Shown in pieces: positions 37,016-45,555 of a DNA stretch of 64,000 nucleotides; within the stretch, counting starts at the first letter, position 1; the number at the start of each line of letters is the position of its first letter. The stretch is from JAYREN01 sp963663375 (lineage in GTDB: Bacteria; Acidobacteriota; Holophagae; Holophagales; Holophagaceae), in contig OY760195.1 in NCBI GenBank assembly GCA_963663375.1, positions 868,001 to 932,000 on the forward strand. The letters are read 5' to 3'. Made by a program: the position numbers and the translations under genes. The notes under the pieces are model-generated. The model was not told the DNA's origin. It did no database searches and was given only the letters and a program-made list of their open reading frames with translations.

Positions 37016-37732
37016 ATGAACCCGTACGAAGTCCTCGAAATCACCCCCAACGCCTCCCCCGAAGAGATCAAGGAGGCCTACCACCGCCTCGCTAAGATCT
37101 GGCACCCCGACCGATTCATTGGGCCCGAGCACGAGAAGGCCGAACAGCGCTTCCGGGAACTGGCGGAAGCCTTCGCCATGGTGAAGAACGCCGCGCGCCC
37201 CATCGCCCTGGCGCCCCATCCCGAGACCACCGCCACGGCCTCTGAGGCTGCGGCCTCCGAGGCCTTTCATTCCGTGCCCCCCGCGGCGAGATCCACCGAT
37301 GACTGGTACGCCGAAGCCAAGGCCGCCTACGCAGCCAAGGATCCCCATCGGGCCCTGAGCCTGATCCACTACGCTCTCAAGCTGGACGCCGAGCGGGTGG
37401 AATTCCACGTGCTCCACGCCCAGATCCTGGATCGCCCGGGCGGGGATGTGCGGAAGCTGATCCAGACCCTGGAAACGGTCCTCCGCCTGAACCCCAAGGA
37501 AGTGAATTCTGCCATCCGCCTGGCCGAGCTGTACCAGCACGTGGGGCTCAGCACCAAGGCCACCCGGATGTGGGAGACCGTCCGGCGCATGGCCCCGGGG
37601 CACAAGGTGTTCCAGCAGGAGGCCAAGAGTGCCAAGGCCGGCGCCCGGGACCAGGTTCAGAGCCTGGGCGAGCAGTTCACGGTGCTACTGGAGCAGGCCA
37701 AGGCCTTCTTCCGGGGCCTCACCAAAAAATAG
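37016..37732 (+). CDS. J-domain protein with TPR-like C-terminal region
   Basis: A 238-residue protein. Residues 1-65 are a J domain: NPYEVLEITPNASPEEIKEA, with the HPD motif in KIWHPDRFIG, so it should stimulate an Hsp70 ATPase. A linker rich in Ala, Thr and Pro (about residues 65-95) leads to a helical repeat region. WYAEAKAAYAAKDPHRALSL and VEFHVLHAQILDRPGGDVRK resemble tetratricopeptide repeats and may bind clients. No Gly/Phe or zinc-finger region is present, so it is not DnaJ itself. The 3' end is 6 bp from the convergent Gly/Trp-rich gene. Confidence 0.85.
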   Translation: MNPYEVLEITPNASPEEIKEAYHRLAKIWHPDRFIGPEHEKAEQRFRELAEAFAMVKNAARPIALAPHPETTATASEAAASEAFHSVPPAARSTDDWYAEAKAAYAAKDPHRALSLIHYALKLDAERVEFHVLHAQILDRPGGDVRKLIQTLETVLRLNPKEVNSAIRLAELYQHVGLSTKATRMWETVRRMAPGHKVFQQEAKSAKAGARDQVQSLGEQFTVLLEQAKAFFRGLTKK

Positions 37733-37738
37733 TCGGGG

Positions 37739-38392
37739 CTACCAGTCGCCGCCTGAGTCACCGCCGCCGGAATCACCCCAGTCGCCCCCGGAACCGCTGT
37801 CGCCGCTGTCGCCACCATCGCCCCAGTCGCCGCCGCTGGAATTGGAATCGCCACCCCCACCGCCCCAGCCCTCGCCATCCTGGTGATGGTGGCTGTTGCC
37901 GCCCAGCATGCTGCCCAGCATCATGCCCGTGAGCAGGCCGCCGACGCCACCCATGCCGCCCCCCTGCTGGGAGGGGTAGTAGCCCTGCTGGCCCTGCATC
38001 ATAGCCTGGCCCCCATCCAACCCCAGGCGCTGTCGGGCGCTGGGGGGGAGTTCTTCGTCCTTCAGCTCCTGGATCTGAACGTTGCCGCAGTAGCCGCAGG
38101 TCCAGGTCACCTTGCGCAGGCCATCCCACTGCTGCTTCATTTTGTCGCCCGCCGCCGCACAGTTGGGGCACTTGGGAAAGGGATTGGCGAAGGTGTGGGA
38201 CTGGAGCGGGGCGCTGTCCATGGGGCGCTTGGAGGCGCCGAGCTGCTCCCGCTTATCCCCGCGCCCCTTCATCACGAAGTAGATCACCGCGCCGATGCCG
38301 ATCAGCACCAGGAAACAGCCCAGACCTCCGCCACCGCTCTCGTCTCGACGGCGAATCATGGATGAGTGGGAGTGGATGAGCAGCGCTTGCAT
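37739..38392 (-). CDS. Membrane protein with zinc-ribbon-like region and Gly/Trp-rich tail
   Basis: A 217-residue protein that I do not recognise. A transmembrane helix lies at about residues 23-41 (LGCFLVLIGIGAVIYFVMKG). It is followed by two Cys pairs, FPKCPNCAAAG and WTCGYCGNV, about 20 residues apart, which form a likely zinc ribbon. The last 60 residues are almost only Gly, Asp, Ser, Trp and Asn, with the GGDWGDSGG-type unit repeated. A Gln/Met/Gly-rich stretch comes before it. ATG 38392 has GAGG in front; ATG 38359 (MIRRRDESGG) is an alternative. The tail would be extended and flexible. Its side of the membrane is unknown, though zinc ribbons are usually cytoplasmic. Confidence 0.7.
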   Translation of the reverse strand: MQALLIHSHSSMIRRRDESGGGGLGCFLVLIGIGAVIYFVMKGRGDKREQLGASKRPMDSAPLQSHTFANPFPKCPNCAAAGDKMKQQWDGLRKVTWTCGYCGNVQIQELKDEELPPSARQRLGLDGGQAMMQGQQGYYPSQQGGGMGGVGGLLTGMMLGSMLGGNSHHHQDGEGWGGGGGDSNSSGGDWGDGGDSGDSGSGGDWGDSGGGDSGGDW

Positions 38393-38520
38393 GGGGGCCT
38401 CACGGGACAGGCCTAGCTTACTCCAGGCCCGCGATGGCCGAAACGCGGGATGCCTCAGGCGAGGGCCGAAGGGCCTACTTCCACCGGCCAAAGGCACCCA
38501 GCCCTGGCATCATGGGCGGG

Positions 38521-39645
38521 ATGTCCCCAATGCCCATCGCCCTTCCCCCTGGAATCTGGACCGTGCTCGGCCTCATGTCGGGCACCAGCGCCGATGGCAC
38601 CGATGCGGCCATGATCCGGGTGGATGCCGAGGCCTTCGCCCAGGGCGATCCCTTTCTCGAGTGCCTGGGCCACCACCACCTGCCCTACCCGGCAGACATT
38701 CGGGCGAAGGTGCTCGCCGCCGCGGCGGACGAACTGAAACCCTCGGAGCTCTGCATCCTGCAGCGCAGGCTGGGCGAATCCCATGCCGAGGCGGGACTGG
38801 CCCTGACCCAGCGGTTGGGCATGAAACCTCACCTCGCCAGCCTCCACGGGCAAACCATCCAGCACCGCCCCGATCATGGGGCCACGCTGCAATTGGCGGA
38901 TCCCTACCTGCTCGCCGAAGCCCTGGAATGCCCGGTGGTCTGGGATCTGCGGCGGCGGGACATGGCCCTGGGCGGTCAGGGTGCGCCCCTGGTGCCCATG
39001 ACCGAGCTATGGCTGCACGGTCGCAGCCAGCCCTGGGCGGCCCTGAACCTGGGAGGCATCGCCAACATCACGCTCTGGGACGGAACCCGAGTCCAGGCCT
39101 GGGATCTGGGCCCGGCCATGAGCCTGCTGGACCTGGCCGCCACCCGCTGGCTGGGTCTGCCCTTCGATCCCGAGGGCAGACACGCTTCGGGGACGATTGC
39201 CGAGGAGCTCCTAGAACGCTGGCTCACCCACTCCTATTTCCGCCTGCCCCCGCCCAAGTCCACGGGTCGGGAGACCTTCGGCTCCGCCTGGCTTCAGGCC
39301 GAGACTTTCGCACTGGAGCAGCTTGCCCTGGAGGACCGCCTCGCCACCCTGGCAGCCTTCACTGCCGAGGCCTGCGCTCGAGAACTCAGCGCCTGGGGCA
39401 ACCCCCTTCCCCCTGGCGCGACGCTCTGGATCTCGGGCGGCGGCAGTCGACATCACCGGGTGCGACAGGAGCTGGCCTCCCGCCTTCCGGCGTTCCGCCT
39501 GGAGGAGGATTTCAGTTTCCCTCCCGGATCCCGGGAGGCCATCAGCTGGGCCCTGCTGGGCGCCGCGAGCGCCGCTGGAGTTCCCGGCAATCTCCCCGAC
39601 GTGACGGGGGCCCTGCGCCCCGCCATCCTCGGGAGCTGGACCTGA
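38521..39645 (+). CDS. anmK: Anhydro-N-acetylmuramic acid kinase AnmK
   Basis: A cytoplasmic kinase of about 374 residues that opens and phosphorylates 1,6-anhydro-MurNAc from recycled cell wall. The ATP-binding start is TVLGLMSGTSADGTDAAM, the family signature. SLHGQTIQHRPDHGATLQL, LNLGGIANITLW, WDLGPAMSLLD and WISGGGSRHHRV match later conserved blocks. The open frame begins at 38434, but the segment before 38512 is not conserved in feel; ATG at 38512, 38521 or 38530 are all possible. The next gene starts 4 bp after the stop. Confidence 0.93.
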   Translation: MSPMPIALPPGIWTVLGLMSGTSADGTDAAMIRVDAEAFAQGDPFLECLGHHHLPYPADIRAKVLAAAADELKPSELCILQRRLGESHAEAGLALTQRLGMKPHLASLHGQTIQHRPDHGATLQLADPYLLAEALECPVVWDLRRRDMALGGQGAPLVPMTELWLHGRSQPWAALNLGGIANITLWDGTRVQAWDLGPAMSLLDLAATRWLGLPFDPEGRHASGTIAEELLERWLTHSYFRLPPPKSTGRETFGSAWLQAETFALEQLALEDRLATLAAFTAEACARELSAWGNPLPPGATLWISGGGSRHHRVRQELASRLPAFRLEEDFSFPPGSREAISWALLGAASAAGVPGNLPDVTGALRPAILGSWT

Positions 39646-39649
39646 ACCC

Positions 39650-41650
39650 GTGAGGCTCGCTCGCTGGATCGACCATCTGCCCCCCTGGATCTCTTTCGGG
39701 GCGATCGCGACCACGGGGGTGTTCTCGCCACTGGAAATCACCGCGATGGCCGTCCCCCTGGTGGCGGCGGCGGCTGTGGAAGCGCAACGGTGGGACATGT
39801 CCCGGTACCGGCGGGTGCTGGAGATCGCCGCCCTGGTGGCCCTGGCGGGTCAGATATTGCTGAGGATCGGATTGGTCCCCACCACCGTGATCACCCTCTT
39901 CGTCCTCTGCGGCATTCGCCTGACGCTGCCCAGGGAGGCGCCCCAGCGCCGCCAGCTCCTACTCATGGGCTTCCTCCTCTTCCTGGTGACCGCCATCGCC
40001 ACCTTCGAGATGGACTTCCTCTTCTGGGCCCTGGCCTGGACCGCGGGCTCCAGTCTGGTGCTCTTTCATCACGCCTGGGAGGCCTCCGCCGCCCTGCGCA
40101 AGAGCCACGCGCAACCGCCGCCCTACCGGTACATCCTGCCCTGGACGGTCGCGGCCCTCGTGCTCGCAAGCCTCTGCTTCGCGGCCATGCCGCGTCAAAC
40201 CCTCGGGCTCCGCTTCTTCCCCTGGAGCGCCGGGGGCATTTCCGGCAGCGCGGCAGGGCTCAGTGATTCCGTGGATCTCTCGGGCCTGGGACCAATATCG
40301 GGCAACCGGGAGGTCGTCCTCCGACTCATCCCTCCCAAGGCGCTGGATGCAGGCCAGAGGCAACGCTACGAAGAGGCCTTCGGGCTCCTCCGGGGCATCA
40401 CCCTGGAGGGGCTCGAGGGACAGCGCTGGGAGGCCCTCGCGGCAACGCCGCCGCCCCCGCGGAGCCCAGGTACCGATTCCGATTGGGACCGTCTGGTCGA
40501 TCACCCGAAACGCCTGGGGGCCGAGTTCAGCGTGGCGCCCAATCCCTTCGGCATCATCCCTCTCCCCATGGGCAGCATCATCACCATCGCCCCCCAGGGC
40601 ATGCCGATTCGCCCGGGCATCGGCGGCAGTACCCGCTGGGCCTTTCCATCGCGGCGCCCGGTGCCCCTCAAGGTCCTGGTCGACCCAGGATCCCCCCAGG
40701 TCGAACGCTTGAGCCCCCGGGGATTCGCCCTGCTCACGGCCCCGGGCGAGGGCACCGAGGCCGCTCTGGCCTGGAGCCGTCGGGTGGCGCCCGAGGCGCA
40801 ATCGGCCACGGCCCTGGCCCAGCGGCTGAGCCACGAACTGGGCTCCTATGCCTACACCACCAGCAATCCCAGCGGAAAAGCGCCCAATCCCCTCCAGGAT
40901 TTCCTGGAACGCACTCGCGCCGGGCACTGTGAGTACTTCGCCTCGGCCCTGGCGCTGGCCCTGCGCCACCGGGGCGTTGCGGCCAGGGTCGTGAACGGCT
41001 ACCGCCTGGGGCCCTGGATTGAGGAAGGAGGCTACTGGCTGGTGACCCAGGACCAGGCCCACAGCTGGGTGGAATACTACGACCCCGAAAGCCTCCAATG
41101 GCGCGTGGAGGATCCAACGCCCTCGGCGCCCTCCGAGGGTCTCTCCTCGCAGAGCCTCTGGGCCGCGGTGCAGCGGTGGACCGATGCGGTGCGGTTCCGC
41201 TGGGACCGCAATGTGGTGCGTTTCTCCGATGAGGACCAGCAGGAGGGCCTCGCCTGGCTTCAGGCCAAGGGCTCGTCACTGCCAAACTGGCGCCCGGATC
41301 GAAAGGTCGTCGCCGCGCTGGGAGGCGGTCTGTTGGCCCTGCTCGCCCTGCGTTTCCTGGTGCCCCGATGGCTGCGAGGGTGGACAGGTTCTGGCGTCAA
41401 GGGAGGTCCCCAGGGCATTGCCGCCCTCAAACCACTGCTGCGGAAAACAGGGCGGCAGTACCCACCGGAATCCGGCGAAACTGCCCGCACCTGGCTGCTG
41501 AGGCTCGCCACAGCCAAACCCGACCTGGAGCACCAGCTGGGTGAACTGGCCGAGGAAACGGATGCCGTGGCCTATGGCGGTCGCGGAGACGCGAGGCTGA
41601 AGCCGATGGTCCGCCAGATCGCCCGCCTCCTGGGGCAGCAGAAGCGCTAG
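39650..41650 (+). CDS. TgpA-like membrane transglutaminase family protein
   Basis: A 666-residue protein. The first 200 residues hold about six hydrophobic segments (DUF3488-like). A periplasmic transglutaminase-like domain then carries the Cys-His-Asp triad. Cys is in FLERTRAGHCEYFASALALA, His in QDQAHSWVEYY and Asp in VEDPTPSAPS. A further membrane helix (VVAALGGGLLALLALRFLVP, about residue 560) is followed by a cytoplasmic tail of about 90 residues. TgpA in Pseudomonas is essential, but its substrate is not settled. The start is GTG, 4 bp after anmK. The 3' end overlaps the convergent helicase gene by 4 bp. Confidence 0.88.
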   Translation: MRLARWIDHLPPWISFGAIATTGVFSPLEITAMAVPLVAAAAVEAQRWDMSRYRRVLEIAALVALAGQILLRIGLVPTTVITLFVLCGIRLTLPREAPQRRQLLLMGFLLFLVTAIATFEMDFLFWALAWTAGSSLVLFHHAWEASAALRKSHAQPPPYRYILPWTVAALVLASLCFAAMPRQTLGLRFFPWSAGGISGSAAGLSDSVDLSGLGPISGNREVVLRLIPPKALDAGQRQRYEEAFGLLRGITLEGLEGQRWEALAATPPPPRSPGTDSDWDRLVDHPKRLGAEFSVAPNPFGIIPLPMGSIITIAPQGMPIRPGIGGSTRWAFPSRRPVPLKVLVDPGSPQVERLSPRGFALLTAPGEGTEAALAWSRRVAPEAQSATALAQRLSHELGSYAYTTSNPSGKAPNPLQDFLERTRAGHCEYFASALALALRHRGVAARVVNGYRLGPWIEEGGYWLVTQDQAHSWVEYYDPESLQWRVEDPTPSAPSEGLSSQSLWAAVQRWTDAVRFRWDRNVVRFSDEDQQEGLAWLQAKGSSLPNWRPDRKVVAALGGGLLALLALRFLVPRWLRGWTGSGVKGGPQGIAALKPLLRKTGRQYPPESGETARTWLLRLATAKPDLEHQLGELAEETDAVAYGGRGDARLKPMVRQIARLLGQQKR

Positions 41651-43953
41651 TCGCCCAGGCGCTCCAGCATTCCGAAGCGCGCCAGGATGCGCTTCTCGCC
41701 CCCCTCGAAGCGCACGGTGTACGTGAGGCCATCGCCACTGCCCGTGGAACCGAGGATCACGCCCCGGCCGAAGCGGGGGCTCTGCACCCGAGTGCCCTTG
41801 GGCCAGCCACTCGAAGCCACCGGCGGCGCCCCCGAAGGGCGGCTATCGGAGGGCGCGGCTTCCATTGACCTCGTCTCCGCCCGCTCGTTCTCGAGTCGCG
41901 TGCGCTCGAACATGCCTCGGATGCGCTGCAGCTCCGAGGCCACGGAATAGCCACCGCCCCCCTGGGTCGGGCGGGGCGCCGAAAAGGCCCCCTGGCCGCT
42001 CTGGTACAGTTCCGTGCCCCACCGGATGGGCGCTTCGAGGGACTCGGAGGGCAGCTCCCGCAGGAAGCGGCTGGGCATGCCCAGCATCTCGCTGCCCATG
42101 ACCCGCCGCCGTCGGGCCGCCGTGAGATAGAGGCGCCGCTGGGCGCGGGTGATGGCCACGTAGAACAGGCGCCGCTCTTCTTCCAAGCCCTCATCCGTTT
42201 CCCGGGCGTTGCGGTTGGGAAAGACGTCCTCCTCCATGCCCACCACGAAGACCACCGGGAATTCCAGCCCCTTGGCGCAGTGGATGGTCATGAGGCTGAG
42301 CTGGGCGGCCTCTTCCAGCTGGTCCGTATCCGATGCCAGCGTGACCCGGTCAAGGAATTCGGGCAGCCGCAGCCCCAGGCTCTCCGCATCCGCGGCGGCA
42401 TTGATGAACTCCTCCATGTTGCGCAGGCGCCCCTCTGATTCCAGGGTGGCTTCATCCTCCAGCATCTGGACATAACCCGATTCCACCAGCATCCACCGCA
42501 CGAGGCCCGCGAGCCCCGTGGAGGTGATCTCCCCTGCCCCGCGCTTGAACAGATCCAGGAACTTGCCCATCTCCCGCTGGGCCCGGCCCTTCAGCTCGCC
42601 CGCCTTCATCAGTGCCCAGGCCCCCTCCAGGGGCGTGCCGCCCTCGGGAATGGCCCCTTCGATGCGCCCCATGGTGGTGGGGCCCACGCCGCGGCTGGGG
42701 CTGCTGATGGCCCGCCGGAAGCTCACCAGATCATAGGGATTGGAGAGCAGCCGCAGGTAGGCCAGGAGATCCTTCACTTCCTGACGCTCGTAGAACTTCA
42801 CACCACCCACGAGCTTGTAGGGCATGTTCACGGCCCGCAGGGCCTCTTCCAATTGCCGGGACTGCCAGTTGGCGCGGTAAAGCACCGCGATCTTGGAATC
42901 GGGAAAGCGAGCGCGCTCTTCGCGGATGCGGTCCACCACCCACTCGGCCTCCAGCCGCCCCTCGTCCGTGAGCTTGAAGGTAACGCGTTCCCCTTCGCCC
43001 AGGTCCGAGCGAAGCCTGCCCTTGCCCTCCAGGCGCTGGGTGTTGTTGGCGATCACGTCCGAGGCCGCCTCCAGGATCTTCTCCGTGGAGCGGTAGTTCT
43101 GCATCAGCTCGATGCGCGTGGCCTCCGGAAAGTCCCGCTGGAAGTCCAGGATGTTGCGGATGTCGGCGCCTCGCCAGCCGTAGATGGATTGGTCTTCATC
43201 GCCCACCACACACAGATTGTGATGCTGCTTGGCCAGGTGCTGCACCAGCAGGTACTGGGCCCGATTGGTGTCCTGGTACTCGTCCACCAGCAGGTATTTG
43301 AAGCGCTCGGAGTAGACGGACTGGATTCCGGGTTCCCGGAACAACCGCTCCATGTGCAGCAGGAGGTCGTCGAAATCGCAGGCGCGGTGGTTCTTCAGGC
43401 CGGTCTGATAGAGGGTGTAGGCGTCCAGGGCCTTGCGGGTCCAGGCGTCCAGGGCTTCCTCCTGGGCTTCCTCCGGCAAAAGGCAACGGTTCTTCCAGTC
43501 GCTGATGAGCTCCAGCACCTTCTTGGGGTGGAACTGCTTCTCCGGGAGCTTCAGCTCCGTGAGTACCTGCTTGATCAGGGCCTTCTGGTCGGAAGGATCG
43601 AAGATGACAAAGTCTCGGCCCACGGGCGTTCGATCGCCTTCGCGGCGGAGCACCCGCGTGCAGAAGCTGTGGAAGGTGCTGACCCAGAGCTGCTCCGTGG
43701 GCACCGAAACCAGTTTCTGCACCCGCTCCCGCATCTCCTCGGCGGCCTTGTTGGTGAAGGTCATGGCCAGGATCGACGCGGGGTGAACCCCCTCCTCCTC
43801 GATGAGCCAGGCGATGCGCCGCGTGATCACCGTAGTCTTGCCCGAACCCGCCCCCGCCAGGATCAGCAGCGGCCCCTTCACATGCTGCACCGCCTCCCGC
43901 TGGGGGGCGTTCAGGTTGTGCAGCAGAGGATGGTCCAGGGAAGGCGTGGTCAT
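41647..43953 (-). CDS. UvrD/PcrA-type DNA helicase
   Basis: A 768-residue superfamily 1A 3'-5' helicase for repair and replication housekeeping. Motif I is LILAGAGSGKTTVITRRIAWL, seen in parts, and Ia is ILAMTFTNKAAEEMRER. Motif II is LLVDEYQDTNRAQYLLVQ, motif III VVGDEDQSIYGWRGADI, motif V TIHCAKGLEFPVVFVVGMEE in part, and motif VI RRLFYVAITRAQRRLYL. The C-terminal 100 residues include a basic linker and a Tudor-like end (VQSPRFGRGVILGSTGSGDG), as in PcrA, where it binds RNA polymerase. PcrA or UvrD naming is uncertain, so no symbol is given. Confidence 0.94.
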   Translation of the reverse strand: MTTPSLDHPLLHNLNAPQREAVQHVKGPLLILAGAGSGKTTVITRRIAWLIEEEGVHPASILAMTFTNKAAEEMRERVQKLVSVPTEQLWVSTFHSFCTRVLRREGDRTPVGRDFVIFDPSDQKALIKQVLTELKLPEKQFHPKKVLELISDWKNRCLLPEEAQEEALDAWTRKALDAYTLYQTGLKNHRACDFDDLLLHMERLFREPGIQSVYSERFKYLLVDEYQDTNRAQYLLVQHLAKQHHNLCVVGDEDQSIYGWRGADIRNILDFQRDFPEATRIELMQNYRSTEKILEAASDVIANNTQRLEGKGRLRSDLGEGERVTFKLTDEGRLEAEWVVDRIREERARFPDSKIAVLYRANWQSRQLEEALRAVNMPYKLVGGVKFYERQEVKDLLAYLRLLSNPYDLVSFRRAISSPSRGVGPTTMGRIEGAIPEGGTPLEGAWALMKAGELKGRAQREMGKFLDLFKRGAGEITSTGLAGLVRWMLVESGYVQMLEDEATLESEGRLRNMEEFINAAADAESLGLRLPEFLDRVTLASDTDQLEEAAQLSLMTIHCAKGLEFPVVFVVGMEEDVFPNRNARETDEGLEEERRLFYVAITRAQRRLYLTAARRRRVMGSEMLGMPSRFLRELPSESLEAPIRWGTELYQSGQGAFSAPRPTQGGGGYSVASELQRIRGMFERTRLENERAETRSMEAAPSDSRPSGAPPVASSGWPKGTRVQSPRFGRGVILGSTGSGDGLTYTVRFEGGEKRILARFGMLERLGD

Positions 43954-44063
43954 TCTTCGAGTCTAGCAAGCCGAGGGTGTGAGCCCGGCGGGAAGCTACG
44001 TCCGGCCACAGAGCGAGAAATCATGGAATGCTAAAGGGGTCCTTTCGAACCTCTGGAGTCTCC

Positions 44064-45206
44064 ATGCGCAAGTTCTCGCTCTCCGTCCTCGGATTGGCCC
44101 TCGTCCTGGCCGCCCCTTTGGCTGCCGCGCCAAGGCCAAAACCCTCCCTGCGCGTGGCGGTTTTCAAGGGGCTGGGGGCCGATCCGGAGTGCCTCACCGA
44201 CGCCCTTGAGTCTCTCAAGATCGACCCCGCCATCCAGCCCGAGATCCTGGGGGCTGCCGAAATCGTCTCGGGGAAGCTGAAGCGCTTTGATGCCCTGGTC
44301 TTTCCGGGCGGTGGCGGGCAGCGGCAGATGGGCAATCTGGGCGACCTGGGCAAGCGGGAAATCCTGGACTTCGTGCAGAAGGGCAAGGGCCTCGTGGGCC
44401 TCTGCGCGGGGGCCTACATGCTTTCCGATACGCCCGGCTACACCTGCTTTCACTTGGGCGGCTTCGAGGCCATCGACCGGGAGCACGACGAGCGAGGCAA
44501 CGGCATGGTGCGCTTCTCCTTCACCCCCGCGACCGTAGAGATCTTTCCTGAGTTCAAGGGCCTGAGCGAGGCCTACATGCAGTATTTCGAAGGGCCTGTG
44601 CTCATTCCAGCCCAGAGCAGCAAGGGCTCGGCCCTGGCCATCATGGAAAGCGATGTGCATTTGAAGGGGGATGCGCCCGCCAACATGACCAACGGCAAGA
44701 CCTTCCTGGCCTGGGCGGAGGCGGGTCGGGGGCGGGTCTTCATGGCCGTGGGCCATCCAGAGAACACCCCCGGAATGCGCTGGATGCTGCCCCGTATGGT
44801 GCGCTGGACGCTCCGCGAGGAGCTGGTGCCCTATTCACCCGACGTGGTTCGGGTGAAGCGGAACCGCGTGGAATCCCTCTTTGATTCCAAGCAGAAGGCC
44901 AAGGAGCGTGCCTGCTTCGAGGAACTGGTGGCGGAAAGCACCAAGGGCGGCGCCCAGAAGAAGTGTGCCGCCATCGCGTCCCTCCTGGAGATGCGCAGCT
45001 GGGGCGCCAAGGAGCGCCTGGAAGGCTGCCTGCGGGATCTGGAACCCAGCGTGCGCGTGGCCGCGGCCGAGGCCCTGGTGGACCTGGAGCACACCGCCGC
45101 CCGCCGGGACGTGGAAGCTGCCGCGGCCGCGGAAAGGGATCCCGGGACTCGGCATGCCCTCGAAAAATGCGCCAAGGCGCTGGCAGCCATGACCCACGGA
45201 CGCTAG
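44064..45206 (+). CDS. BPL_N-type amidotransferase-like protein with HEAT-like repeats
   Basis: A 380-residue exported protein. A signal peptide (MRKFSLSVLGLALVLAAPLAAA) is followed by a class I glutamine-amidotransferase-like fold of the BPL_N type. It includes ALVFPGGGGQRQMGNLGDLG, GLVGLCAGAYMLSD with the nucleophile-elbow Cys, and AVGHPENTPGMRWMLPRMVRW. Residues about 290-375 form a short helical repeat array (WGAKERLEGCLRDLEPSVRV, AAAEALVDLEHTA), HEAT-like. The domain normally sits at the front of biotin ligase-like proteins; here it is periplasmic and fused to repeats. No function is assigned. The ATG has GGAG eight bases upstream; a longer frame (44028) is unlikely. Confidence 0.75.
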   Translation: MRKFSLSVLGLALVLAAPLAAAPRPKPSLRVAVFKGLGADPECLTDALESLKIDPAIQPEILGAAEIVSGKLKRFDALVFPGGGGQRQMGNLGDLGKREILDFVQKGKGLVGLCAGAYMLSDTPGYTCFHLGGFEAIDREHDERGNGMVRFSFTPATVEIFPEFKGLSEAYMQYFEGPVLIPAQSSKGSALAIMESDVHLKGDAPANMTNGKTFLAWAEAGRGRVFMAVGHPENTPGMRWMLPRMVRWTLREELVPYSPDVVRVKRNRVESLFDSKQKAKERACFEELVAESTKGGAQKKCAAIASLLEMRSWGAKERLEGCLRDLEPSVRVAAAEALVDLEHTAARRDVEAAAAAERDPGTRHALEKCAKALAAMTHGR

Positions 45207-45230
45207 AGTCCAGGTTAGGCTGGAAGAGCG

Positions 45231-45316
45231 GCTCGCATGGCGGAATGGCAGACGCCACGGACTTAAAATCCGTTGCCCGCAAGGGCGTGCCGGTTCGAGT
45301 CCGGCTGCGAGCACCA
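45231..45316 (+). tRNA. leu: tRNA-Leu (UAA)
   Basis: An 86 nt class II tRNA. The acceptor stem pairs GCTCGCA with TGCGAGC. The anticodon stem-loop is ACGGA-CTTAAAA-TCCGT with anticodon UAA, reading UUA/UUG leucine codons. The long variable arm is GCCCGCAAGGGC, the T loop is TTCGAGT, and CCA is encoded. It starts 24 bp after the preceding gene. Its final 18 bases plus AT recur downstream in the tandem array. Confidence 0.96.
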
Positions 45317-45340
45317 ATGCAGTAGACAATTCCTCGTGAC

Positions 45341-45507
45341 GTTATGCTCAGCCGTGCGGGGGCCCGACGGCAAGTACCAAAGGCGGATACGACGATCTTG
45401 GATGGTTATGCTCAGCCGTGCGGGGGCCCGGCGGCAAGCACCAAAGGCGGATACGACCTTCTTGGATGGTTATGCTCAGCCGTGCGGGGGCCCGGCTGCG
45501 AGCACCA
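45341..45507 (+). repeat. Tandem 64 bp repeats carrying tRNA-Leu 3'-end variants
   Basis: Two full 64 bp units (45341-45404, 45405-45468) and a third partial one (45469-45507). Each starts GTTATGCTCAGCCGTGCGGG and then has GGCCCG-x-CGGCAAG-type sequence ending in ACCA. The full units differ at 4 positions. In the third, the end becomes CCGGCTGCGAGCACCA (45492-45507), identical to the final 16 nt of the tRNA-Leu gene (45301-45316). Each unit contains a potential GCCGT/ACGGC-type hairpin. No coding signal was seen. Confidence 0.88.
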
Positions 45508-45539
45508 ATACAAAAGCGGGCCTGAGCCCGCTTTTGTAT
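45508..45539 (+). terminator. Terminator closing the tRNA-Leu repeat transcript
   Basis: A perfect 14 bp stem (ATACAAAAGCGGGC with its complement, loop CTGA), with A residues at the base on one side and TTTTGTAT on the other. It can end transcription in both directions: for the tRNA array on the plus strand and for the DHOD-like gene on the minus strand. Confidence 0.85.
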
Positions 45540-45555
45540 GTGAAAAGGAAAGCCT

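Noticed and set aside
45341..45507. CRISPR array
   Set aside because: The repeats are tandem with no unique spacers, only 2.6 units are present, and no cas gene is nearby.
45301..45507. Integrated element with tRNA attachment sites (attL/attR)
   Set aside because: The two identical tRNA ends are only about 190 bp apart, with repeats and no integrase between; a past excision scar is possible but not shown.
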